DNA from: Rubripirellula amarantea
GTDB lineage: Bacteria > Planctomycetota > Planctomycetia > Pirellulales > Pirellulaceae
DNA: 64,000 nucleotides
Direction of reading: 5' to 3'
Assembly: GCF_007859865.1 (NCBI RefSeq)
Contig: NZ_SJPI01000002.1
Span: 1,198,721 to 1,262,720, forward strand
Shown here piece by piece: positions 46,138-54,197 of the stretch (its first letter is position 1; each line of letters opens with the position of its first letter). Position numbers and translations under genes: made by a program. The notes under the pieces were generated by a model. It searched no databases and was not told where the DNA came from. It saw only the letters and a program-made list of their open reading frames with translations.

Positions 46138-48159
46138 ATGATGATGCGTTTCTCGATTGCCGTGATGCTGACTCTTTGCACGGCTCTAACAATCGCGACT
46201 GCGGAAGACGAACAGGTGCCTGTACGTCAGGGGCCGCGGATGCTTAACGGAAGTACACGTGGCATCGGAAAACTGATGCCCAATGCAAAGCTAGTCGACC
46301 TGGCTGGTAAATCGCATTCGCTTAGCGATCTTACGAGTCGCCACCAGGCAGTCGTGATTGCGATGACTAGCACGAGTTGTCCGCTAAGCAAACGGTATCT
46401 TTCAACCCTTCGACAACTAGTCAAACAATCCAATGACGACGTGGCTTGGTTGCTCGTCAATCCGGTCGCGACTGATGAACGGGCCGCTATGCAGGCTGCG
46501 GCAAGTTCTTTTCGTTCTCCCATCATCTACGCTCACGATCCGGAGGGAAGTTTCGCGTCAGCCGTCGGAGCGGTAACGACCACCGACACCATCGTCCTGG
46601 ACGCTTCGCGTACTGTGGTCTACCACGGCGCGATCGATGATCAATATGGCTTTGGCTATTCCATTGATTCGCCTCGCCATCGCTATCTGGCTGATGCGTT
46701 GACTGCTGTCGAAACTGGGCAAGCGGTTTCAGTCAAAGCAACGGACGCTCCCGGATGCGTCTTGACCCAGAATCACGCTCCGCGAGCGTCTACGCAGATT
46801 ACCTATCACAATCGCGTCTCGCGGATCATGCAACAACGTTGCCAGAACTGTCATCGCGACGGCGGTGTCGCTCCTTTTGCGTTGACGACTTTTGCCGAGG
46901 TGGAAGCTCACTCCGCCATGATCGAACAAGTGGTTCGTCGCGGTATCATGCCGCCTTGGTTCGCATCCGACTCTGCATCGGATACCGATCAATTGTCGCC
47001 ATGGTCAAATGATTGCTCGCTCGAAGAAGGCGAAAAGCGTGATTTGCTGGAATGGCTTGATGGCTCGCTAACAGAGGGCGATCCTAACGATGCTCCTCAA
47101 CCGCTGATTTTTACGAGCGAATGGGAAATCGGTGAACCGGACGCCGTGTTCCAGTTTGCGGAACCCCAGGTGATCAAGGCGACCGGCGTAATGCCATACC
47201 AGAATGTTGTGATTGATACCCATCTCGATGAGGACAAATGGGTTCAGGCAATCGAAGTTCGACCTGGTGATCGTAGCGTCGTGCACCATGTGATTGTGTT
47301 TGCCAACCGATCCGGCGGTTCGTCCGACGAACGAGATGGCTTTTGGGGCGTTTACGTGCCGGGCAACAGCTCGCTGATCTACCCCGAGGGATTTGCAAAG
47401 CGATTACCCAAGAATGCAAAGCTTCATTTCCAAATGCACTACACGCTTAACGGTACGGCTACCACGGATCAAACAAGCATCGGCGTGATTTATGCGAAGG
47501 CCCCACCCCGGCATGAAGTTCGAGTCGCCGGAATCATTAACGAGCACATAGCGATTCCCCCGGGCGCATCGAACCATGCCGAAGTCGCCACCCTTCGCGT
47601 TCCCGGCGATGCGCGGGTGATGGGTTTTTTGCCGCACATGCATTTGCGAGGCAAAGCGGCTCGCTACGAACTCATTCGCGATGGATCTTCGACGACTATA
47701 CTTGACATCCCTCGCTATGACTTCAATTGGCAATTGCTTTATCGATACCGAGACCCCATTGCCGTTAGTCTCGGCGACAAAATTCGTTTCACGTCTTGGT
47801 ACGACAACAGCAACAACAATCCCGCCAACCCAGATTCAAGTAAGACCGTCTACTGGGGCCAGCAGACCTATGACGAAATGCAAGTTGGATACGTTGAATA
47901 CTACGTTCCCGGTGAAAAGCCCAAGCTACAGAACGCCAAGGCTACGGCACCAGCAAGCTCGATTCGTCCAGCAAGCTCGATGCAGAACAAAGCTCTCTTT
48001 CGTCGTCTTGATTTGAATCGCGATGGTGTGATCACCAAGCAAGAAGTTCGTCAAGCACTGCCCGATGACCCCCATGCCGCCGGCCCGGTTTTCGATCGAA
48101 TCGACGTGGACCAAAACGGTGAAGTGACCCGACCAGAACTTTCAAAACTGAATCAATAA
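46138..48159 (+). CDS. Redoxin / c-type haem / copper monooxygenase-like / EF-hand fusion protein
   Basis: Exported four-part protein. Signal peptide 1-22. Residues 45-195 form an AhpC/thioredoxin-like domain with TSTSCPLSKRY, whose C81 takes the peroxidatic position; the resolving cysteine is not seen. C235-x-x-C238-H239 is a single haem c site (QQRCQNCHRDG), and the surrounding helices suit a small cytochrome domain. From about 300 the sequence shows PHM/DBM copper-domain histidines: SVVHHVIVF, HFQMHY and FLPHMHLRG, the type II ascorbate-dependent monooxygenase pattern. The last 55 residues hold two EF-hands (DLNRDGVITKQE, DVDQNGEVTRPE). The gene is alone. Reaction unknown; oxidation of a small substrate with electron transfer is the likely theme. 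Confidence 0.88.
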   Translation: MMMRFSIAVMLTLCTALTIATAEDEQVPVRQGPRMLNGSTRGIGKLMPNAKLVDLAGKSHSLSDLTSRHQAVVIAMTSTSCPLSKRYLSTLRQLVKQSNDDVAWLLVNPVATDERAAMQAAASSFRSPIIYAHDPEGSFASAVGAVTTTDTIVLDASRTVVYHGAIDDQYGFGYSIDSPRHRYLADALTAVETGQAVSVKATDAPGCVLTQNHAPRASTQITYHNRVSRIMQQRCQNCHRDGGVAPFALTTFAEVEAHSAMIEQVVRRGIMPPWFASDSASDTDQLSPWSNDCSLEEGEKRDLLEWLDGSLTEGDPNDAPQPLIFTSEWEIGEPDAVFQFAEPQVIKATGVMPYQNVVIDTHLDEDKWVQAIEVRPGDRSVVHHVIVFANRSGGSSDERDGFWGVYVPGNSSLIYPEGFAKRLPKNAKLHFQMHYTLNGTATTDQTSIGVIYAKAPPRHEVRVAGIINEHIAIPPGASNHAEVATLRVPGDARVMGFLPHMHLRGKAARYELIRDGSSTTILDIPRYDFNWQLLYRYRDPIAVSLGDKIRFTSWYDNSNNNPANPDSSKTVYWGQQTYDEMQVGYVEYYVPGEKPKLQNAKATAPASSIRPASSMQNKALFRRLDLNRDGVITKQEVRQALPDDPHAAGPVFDRIDVDQNGEVTRPELSKLNQ

Positions 48160-48186
48160 GTTCAGTTAGCGATGTCATCATCATCT

Positions 48187-48210
48187 CTACGGCAACTAAC
48201 GTTGCCGTAG
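48187..48210. terminator. Perfect inverted repeat between convergent genes
   Basis: CTACGGCAAC (48187-48196) and GTTGCCGTAG (48201-48210) pair perfectly around TAAC and overlap the permease stop codon at 48196-48198. It lies between the convergent fusion-protein and permease genes. There is no T-run on either side, so a role as terminator or RNA-stabilising hairpin is uncertain. Confidence 0.5.
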
Positions 48211-49359
48211 GGCGTCCGTGATCTCAAGACGAATTGCCCTCACAGCGGGCAGAATTCCGCCGATCAATCCCATCGCGACCGCGAGTCCCATGCCTTGTGC
48301 TAGAACGCGAGGGCCGAAGCGGAATGAGAAGGTGATCTCGCTAAACGTGGCTAGGTTCTGAGTGCCTCCGGTGATTCCGTTAAAGGGAATCGTGGCTAAG
48401 CATCCAAGTGCGCCCCCGATCAAGCATAGGACGAGCGATTCCATTAGGAACGATGTCAGAACGGCGCGACGTGGAAACCCGACTGCTCGCAACGTGCCGA
48501 TTTCTCTGCCGCGACTCGCAACCGCTGAATACATCGTGTTGGCCGCCGCAAACATCGCTCCCACCGTTAGGAATCCAGCAATCAAGTAGGCAACCACTTT
48601 GATTGCGACCGACGACGACTTTTGATCCTCGAAGTAATCCTGCTCGGAAACGACTTTCAATTTGAACTGCTCGTCATTGCGAACCCGTTCGACAATCTCG
48701 CGTCGTGTCTCGGCATCAGGCACCCGCATGTTAACCACAGAGATCGCTCCGTCGTAACGTTGAGCCGAGGTCAAATCTCGCAAGTCCGTCCACACTTCGG
48801 ATTCCGCAGAACTTCCGTCCGCCTCAAAAAGTCCCACGACTTTGAACGCGACCTTGTTAATCTCGAATGACTCACCTAAGGCCAAAGTCTCAAAACGATC
48901 CGCAATGTTTCGGCTGGTGATGACTTCATTGACGCCGGGCTGGATATCACGGCCTTCGACGATCTTAAACTTCGGCCGCAACGAACGACCAATGGTATCT
49001 AAACCCCGCACGATCACATTTGCGGTACCGTCTCCCCCTCGCCGCGGCTTGATTAAGATCGTGACGAACTCACGCGACGCAAGCGGTTGACCATCCTGCG
49101 ATGCCGCGATACCCGGTAGGTTCACAAGCTCGCGTGCAACGTTCGGATCCACCGTGCTAGACATCTCATCGTTAGAGCCCTGACGCATGATGATCAAATC
49201 TTCGCTATCGCCCGACGAAGTGAGGGCGTTTTCGATGCCGTCGATCATTCCAAACGTCAATACCGAGGCAAACACGACGACGCCAATCGCTACGCAAGTC
49301 AGCAACGTCGTAGCCCAGCGGACACGCAACGATCGAAGATTATATTTTAGCGGTATCAT
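48196..49359 (-). CDS. ABC transporter permease, MacB/FtsX type, second of pair (export locus 3)
   Basis: FtsX-domain permease of 387 residues. N-terminal helix (TLLTCVAIGVVVFASVLTF), periplasmic domain with the MacB-PCD features, and three C-terminal helices preceded by SRGREIGTLRAVGFPRRAVL. Start ATG 49359 shares its base with the stop of the other permease gene (TAATG), showing tight coupling. Together with 49359-50522 it makes a two-permease ABC system, presumably a heterodimer served by the ATPase at 50519. Substrate unknown. Confidence 0.93.
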   Translation of the reverse strand: MIPLKYNLRSLRVRWATTLLTCVAIGVVVFASVLTFGMIDGIENALTSSGDSEDLIIMRQGSNDEMSSTVDPNVARELVNLPGIAASQDGQPLASREFVTILIKPRRGGDGTANVIVRGLDTIGRSLRPKFKIVEGRDIQPGVNEVITSRNIADRFETLALGESFEINKVAFKVVGLFEADGSSAESEVWTDLRDLTSAQRYDGAISVVNMRVPDAETRREIVERVRNDEQFKLKVVSEQDYFEDQKSSSVAIKVVAYLIAGFLTVGAMFAAANTMYSAVASRGREIGTLRAVGFPRRAVLTSFLMESLVLCLIGGALGCLATIPFNGITGGTQNLATFSEITFSFRFGPRVLAQGMGLAVAMGLIGGILPAVRAIRLEITDALRQR

Positions 49360-50522
49360 TACACGACTCGGCGGAGGCCATCGATCACAGATAAGTTGGC
49401 TGCCAATATCGCGGGAACCACACCGCTGACAAAGCCAATCGCCCCAGCAACGGCAGCTAGTCCGACAAGCCAAACGCCTATCAGGTCTGAAACCGCAATA
49501 GGAAAAAGAGCAGCAGCAACGGGCACCTGAGACAGCATGTGCAGTGCGCCCAAACCCCCGGCAATTCCCAAAAGGCCACCGATTGCCGCGATAAGCGTCG
49601 ATTCACCTAGCACTAACGCGAGCACTCGCTGCTTGGAAAACCCAATGGCCTTCAAAACCGCGACTTCGGTGGTTCGTTCCCGCATCGACATTGCCATTGC
49701 GGTGGCAGCCACCAGAGCAAGCGCGAACACCACCGCCAACGATATGTACCGGATGTAAGTTTGTACGTCGCCAAGCATGTCAGCGAACATACGGGCGAAA
49801 GCAGCTTCTGTACGCGTCTTGGTTGAGTTTTCCGAGTTCGCGAACATCTCGTCAATCTCTTGACACACTCCTTCAACGTCATCTCGGTCAGCACATTTGA
49901 CGTAAATTGAGCCGGCCCCCATGGGATAGCCATAGAACTTCTTTTTCATTTCTTCGTCGGCGTATTCCCAGTCGAACCAAATCGCACTGAAATTTCCTGA
50001 CGTCTTGTAAGTACCGACTAACGTAAGATCCAAGTCGATCTGAAAGATCATTCCTTGCAGCGGAATACGATCGCCCAACTTCCAGCCCATGTCTTCCGCC
50101 AATTGCTCATTGCAGACTGCGGCTTGGCGATTGCTCTTGAACGCCTGCAGATGCTCGTCGGATATTTCGTATTCCTCATAGATGTCAAACGCAACATCGG
50201 GATCGACCGCGAACTGTGCAAACGTCGCCTGCTTGTTCTCGTAGTTTCCACCAAACCAAGCAAACGGCATTGCCGTGACCACGGAATCGAGCGATTGGAT
50301 GCGAGTCACATGAGCGATGGGAAGCGGTGACGCAAACCCAAGTTTGTTCAACACCACCACGCGGTCATACTTATCTGCCTCGGCTTCGACTAGCGACTGC
50401 ATGGTCAGGTACCCATACAAAATCGTCATCAGAGCCAACGAAAATCCGACCGACAAAATCGTCAAACTCGATCGCAGCTTGTTGCGTGTCACGTTACGCC
50501 AGATATAGACCAGCAGTTTCAT
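49359..50522 (-). CDS. ABC transporter permease, MacB/FtsX type, first of pair (export locus 3)
   Basis: Second FtsX-type permease of this locus, 387 residues, equal in length to its neighbour but clearly diverged. Helix 1 is SSLTILSVGFSLALMTILYGYL, the periplasmic domain follows, and the C-terminal helices start after TEVAVLKAIGFSKQRVLALVLGE. It overlaps the ATPase stop by four bases (ATGA). Equal lengths and opposite order of conserved residues argue for an old duplication that specialised into two half-sites. Confidence 0.93.
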   Translation of the reverse strand: MKLLVYIWRNVTRNKLRSSLTILSVGFSLALMTILYGYLTMQSLVEAEADKYDRVVVLNKLGFASPLPIAHVTRIQSLDSVVTAMPFAWFGGNYENKQATFAQFAVDPDVAFDIYEEYEISDEHLQAFKSNRQAAVCNEQLAEDMGWKLGDRIPLQGMIFQIDLDLTLVGTYKTSGNFSAIWFDWEYADEEMKKKFYGYPMGAGSIYVKCADRDDVEGVCQEIDEMFANSENSTKTRTEAAFARMFADMLGDVQTYIRYISLAVVFALALVAATAMAMSMRERTTEVAVLKAIGFSKQRVLALVLGESTLIAAIGGLLGIAGGLGALHMLSQVPVAAALFPIAVSDLIGVWLVGLAAVAGAIGFVSGVVPAILAANLSVIDGLRRVV

Positions 50523-51262
50523 GCGTTGTGCTCCTGAACCGCGCTGACCGCACCCGGGTTATCGGTATCACCCACCAATCGGCCATCTTCCAAGTGCATC
50601 GTTCGTTTCGCAAATCCAGCGGCCCGAGGGTCGTGGGTAACCATCACGATGGTTTTGCCAAATTCCTCATTCAGTCGCCCCATCAACTCCAAAATCTCAG
50701 TCCCAGACTTAGCATCCAAGTCGCCGGTCGGCTCATCGGCGACAATCAGCGTCGGATCCGTTGCGATAGCGCGAGCAATGGAAACCCGTTGTTCCTGACC
50801 ACCCGAAAGCTGAGTTGGATAGTGATCCATTCGGTCCGCCAAACCGACAATCTCAAGAGCGGTCTGCACCTGAGCTTTCCGTTGCTTGCGATTCAGAGGC
50901 GTGAGCGTCAGCGGTAGTTCCACGTTTTCGTACGCGGTCAGCACGGGGATCAAGTTGTACATCTGAAAGATGAAGCCCACGTGCCGAGATCGCCACTTGG
51001 CAAGCTTCGATTGCGATGCGGTCGCCAAGTCTTCCCCACAAACATAGATGTGGCCAGAGGTCGGTTGATCCAGACCAGCAATCAAATTCAAGAGCGTCGA
51101 CTTGCCACTTCCCGATGGTCCCATCAAAGCCAAGTAGTCCCCAGCGGCGAGCTGTAAGTTCATGTTGTGCAAAACAGTCAGAACGTTGTCGTTGCGTCGG
51201 TATTCCTTGCAAACGTCTTGAACAAGAACGACGGGATCGGTGCTAAGAGCGGGAGACTTCAT
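50519..51262 (-). CDS. ABC transporter ATPase, MacB/LolD type (export locus 3)
   Basis: ATPase of the third locus, 247 residues. Walker A GPSGSGKST (about 46-54), Q-loop IFQMYNLI, signature LSGGQEQRVSIARAI, Walker B LIVADEPTGDLD and switch VTHD. It starts 18 bases after the adaptor stop and is followed directly by the two permease genes, so the whole locus is one operon. Confidence 0.95.
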   Translation of the reverse strand: MKSPALSTDPVVLVQDVCKEYRRNDNVLTVLHNMNLQLAAGDYLALMGPSGSGKSTLLNLIAGLDQPTSGHIYVCGEDLATASQSKLAKWRSRHVGFIFQMYNLIPVLTAYENVELPLTLTPLNRKQRKAQVQTALEIVGLADRMDHYPTQLSGGQEQRVSIARAIATDPTLIVADEPTGDLDAKSGTEILELMGRLNEEFGKTIVMVTHDPRAAGFAKRTMHLEDGRLVGDTDNPGAVSAVQEHNA

Positions 51263-51279
51263 AGAGGTTCCAGATAAGT

Positions 51280-52662
51280 CTATTCGACAATTCGTACCGG
51301 CATTCCAGGACTAAGTTCTGATGGATCATCGATCAATCGAGGACGCCCACTAACGCCGCTAATTATTTCTGTTCTGCCATCCCTAGTCTCGCCAATCTCT
51401 ACACTGACCGGCTGAGCACGTTTGTTTTCATCGACCGTCCATACTTGAGAGTCACCGTCGATATCCCGTGTGACACAGTCTTCATCACAGAACATTCGCG
51501 GCTCTTCGCTGACCTGCGATATTTGATTATCCGGAAGGAAGTACACCGTTCCTGACATTTCGGGGAACAGTAAATCGTCCGCATCACTGATTTTCACGCG
51601 CACCTTGATCGTCGCGCGGGCGCGGTCGCCCATCGGCAATATCTTATCCACAACTCCGTGGTACTTCTTATCGGGAACCGCGTCGACTGAGATGTCAACT
51701 TCTTGACCTTCGTTAACACGAGAGATGAAACCTTCCTGCACGTCGCATTCAATTTCAAGATGATCCAGGTCAGCAATCGTTGCCACGCTGCCACGCCCCG
51801 AGTTTCCGCCGGTACCACCGGGCAAGATCGACTCGCCTTCTTCCGCATCCTTTGAAATAACCGTTCCGTCAAACGGCGCTCGAATGAACATGTTCTCAAG
51901 CAATTGTTCGCTCTGTCTCATCTGAGCCTTCATCAAGTCCACGTCGGCTCGCAATGACTTTAGCCGCGCAACCGCTGACAGGTGCGAAAATCGGGCTTGG
52001 TCGTATTCCGATTCGGAAATCCCGCGTCCTTTTCGTAGCTTGAGCGCTCGTTCTCGGTCAGTGTCCGCTTGCAGTATAAGAATCTCTTGCTCGGCAACCG
52101 CGGCCTCTGCCTTCGCGACTGATGCTGCGGCTGCGGCGAGCGAAGCGTCGAGATCTTTGTGATCAAGTTCGGCGAGAACGTCGCCACGCGACACCTTATC
52201 CCCCTCTTCAAAACTGATGACGTCGATACGTCCGGGAGTACGTGCGCCGATCCCCGCTTGCCGATGTGATCGCAGATATCCCGTCGCAACAACAACGGCC
52301 TCCGCTGACCGTCCTTTTTGAATCTCAAGCTCCGTCAAACGTACGTCGACTCGATTTTGCATGATGTCAGGAACCCAACTCGACTCCTGAAGCAATTGAC
52401 CCGACGGAATTCGATTCGAGGCAACGCCCCAACCCAATCCAACAGCCATCACCAACAGCAGTAACATCAACCAAGGCCAGCGACGACGACGACGCGGTGG
52501 ATCGCGATCGATCCGAAGAGAAGCGAGTGCATCACGACCACTGCCGCTGGCGTCCACGGACGTCCTCGCCTTCTCGGACTTCGGCCCGTCGGTCACGACT
52601 GGATGGCTCGACGCGTGACCGACAACGTGGAAAGAGCCATCGGCGGTTGTGGACATGGTCAT
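51280..52662 (-). CDS. HlyD/MacA-type periplasmic adaptor (export locus 3)
   Basis: Adaptor of the third exporter, about 460 residues. Unlike the other two it has a 60-residue hydrophilic cytoplasmic leader rich in Arg (DRDPPRRRRRWP) before the anchor helix (WLMLLLLVMAVGLGWGV). Lipoyl half ARTPGRIDVISFEEGDKVSRG, coiled-coil hairpin (about 165-240) and APFDGTVISKDAEEGE follow, then the barrel with VDVSVDAVP-like segments. ATG 52662 or 52656 is the start; TTG 52665 is unlikely. It is the first gene of the minus-strand operon. No TolC gene is next to it. Confidence 0.92.
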   Translation of the reverse strand: MTMSTTADGSFHVVGHASSHPVVTDGPKSEKARTSVDASGSGRDALASLRIDRDPPRRRRRWPWLMLLLLVMAVGLGWGVASNRIPSGQLLQESSWVPDIMQNRVDVRLTELEIQKGRSAEAVVVATGYLRSHRQAGIGARTPGRIDVISFEEGDKVSRGDVLAELDHKDLDASLAAAAASVAKAEAAVAEQEILILQADTDRERALKLRKGRGISESEYDQARFSHLSAVARLKSLRADVDLMKAQMRQSEQLLENMFIRAPFDGTVISKDAEEGESILPGGTGGNSGRGSVATIADLDHLEIECDVQEGFISRVNEGQEVDISVDAVPDKKYHGVVDKILPMGDRARATIKVRVKISDADDLLFPEMSGTVYFLPDNQISQVSEEPRMFCDEDCVTRDIDGDSQVWTVDENKRAQPVSVEIGETRDGRTEIISGVSGRPRLIDDPSELSPGMPVRIVE

Positions 52663-52772
52663 CAATACCGCATGAAGGGAGTCGAGCGAATGGAAAATTA
52701 CTATTCAGGAGAACCATTATAGACTGGCGGCATCACGGCCGTGGGTGACTGAACCCTCAAAAGAACGATTCC

Positions 52773-54026
52773 TTACCAACTTAGCTCGCCACCGCTTTGT
52801 CCAAACGACTCGGTTTCAATACCGCTCTGGTTCAGCATTCGGACGTACAGGTCACAAAGCGGAGTCCCCTCCTTCTTGGCGACGTAGCGACCGTGCTGGA
52901 ATCCGCCACCAGCGAGAAAGACCGGCACGTTCTTGGCGTGGTGAGCGTTTGCGTTCCCCAGATTGCTACCGAAGAGCACCGACGTGTTGTCGAGCAAACT
53001 TGATCCCTGCTCTGACTTCGCCTTCAGTTGACTGAGAAGACTATCGAAACAACCGACAATGCCACGTTCAATCTTTTCGAGCTGGGCAATCTTGCTTGGA
53101 TCTTGACCGTGATGCGACAGGTTGTGATGGTTGCCCGTGACACCCTCGACTTTGGGAACCACATAGTGATCTTGAATCATCACGCTGATCACTCGAGTTG
53201 AATCGGATTGCACAATCAGCGGTACGAGATCCATCAACAATTGTGCACGGCCAATTAGATCCGCAGGATCGTGAACATCGCTAGGCCCCTCGGTATCGAC
53301 AACGGGCTTGGGCTTAGTCATCCAACCTTGACGATCCGTAATCATCGACTCTGCTTTGCGGACGGACTCGAAGTAGTCGTCAAGCAAGTGGTTGTCACTC
53401 GCGCTGGCTTTGCTTTTTAGTCGTTTGGTCTCACTGCCAAGGCCGTCAAGAATGCTTTGTCCATCGACCAAACGTTGTCGTTGCCGGATCACCTCTTCCG
53501 GTTTTCCTTTCAAGAACAATTTCGCGAACATATTCGCAGGACTCGTCTCGGCTGGAATCATCACGCCGCCGCTGGTGTAGGACTGGCTTTGCGACTTCAT
53601 CGAGCCGAGCGAGATCGATGAAAAACGAGTCACGTTACCGATTGCATTCGCTGCCACCTGATCAACGGAAATTGTGTTTCGAAAACCACTCATCCCCGGC
53701 TTTCGTGCCGCAGTTAGAAACGTCATCTCGCTATCGTGCGGTTGCCTTCCGGTTTGGTCTTCGTGCTGCAAGCCTGAAAACAGAGTGAAGTCCTGGCGAT
53801 GTTTGCTCAATAGATCGAGGTAAGGCGTCGACTCGTAGTTCTCACCCGGTGTCGTTGGCCAGAGGTGCGGAGGGTGCAATCCCAGCGCCGTGCAGACGAA
53901 CACCATTCGCTTCGGAGGCTCACTTGCCGACGACGCCCATGCCGGCGACATCGACTCCAACATCGGCAGCGCTAACGACACCCCCGATGCACGCAAAAAA
54001 GTACGACGATCGACTCGAGAAAACAT
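52773..54026 (-). CDS. DUF1552 family protein (Tat-exported)
   Basis: Secreted protein of the DUF1552 family with sulfatase/phosphatase-like fold, unknown activity. Twin-arginine signal DRRTFLRASGVSLALPML. Conserved blocks: KRMVFVCTALGLHPPHLWP, QPHDSEMTFLTAARKPG, and near the end VLFGSNLGNANAHHAKNVPVFLAGGG. It follows the DUF1592-type gene (stop 54198) by 171 bases on the same strand; this pair is a constant planctomycete arrangement, usually with the DUF1592-type gene first, as here. Confidence 0.94.
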   Translation of the reverse strand: MFSRVDRRTFLRASGVSLALPMLESMSPAWASSASEPPKRMVFVCTALGLHPPHLWPTTPGENYESTPYLDLLSKHRQDFTLFSGLQHEDQTGRQPHDSEMTFLTAARKPGMSGFRNTISVDQVAANAIGNVTRFSSISLGSMKSQSQSYTSGGVMIPAETSPANMFAKLFLKGKPEEVIRQRQRLVDGQSILDGLGSETKRLKSKASASDNHLLDDYFESVRKAESMITDRQGWMTKPKPVVDTEGPSDVHDPADLIGRAQLLMDLVPLIVQSDSTRVISVMIQDHYVVPKVEGVTGNHHNLSHHGQDPSKIAQLEKIERGIVGCFDSLLSQLKAKSEQGSSLLDNTSVLFGSNLGNANAHHAKNVPVFLAGGGFQHGRYVAKKEGTPLCDLYVRMLNQSGIETESFGQSGGELSW

Positions 54027-54197
54027 CAGAACACCCTAGTAAGAATTCCTAAACCAAAACCAAATCACACCAAGCCAAACCGTTCATAAGTTTCGCTCAA
54101 AAATCACTCCAACACGTTCCTTAACTCATCGCCGAAATCGCTCGCTACGACCAAAACTTGAAACTCGCCCGGCTATTGTCGCCCAATACCTACGGTC

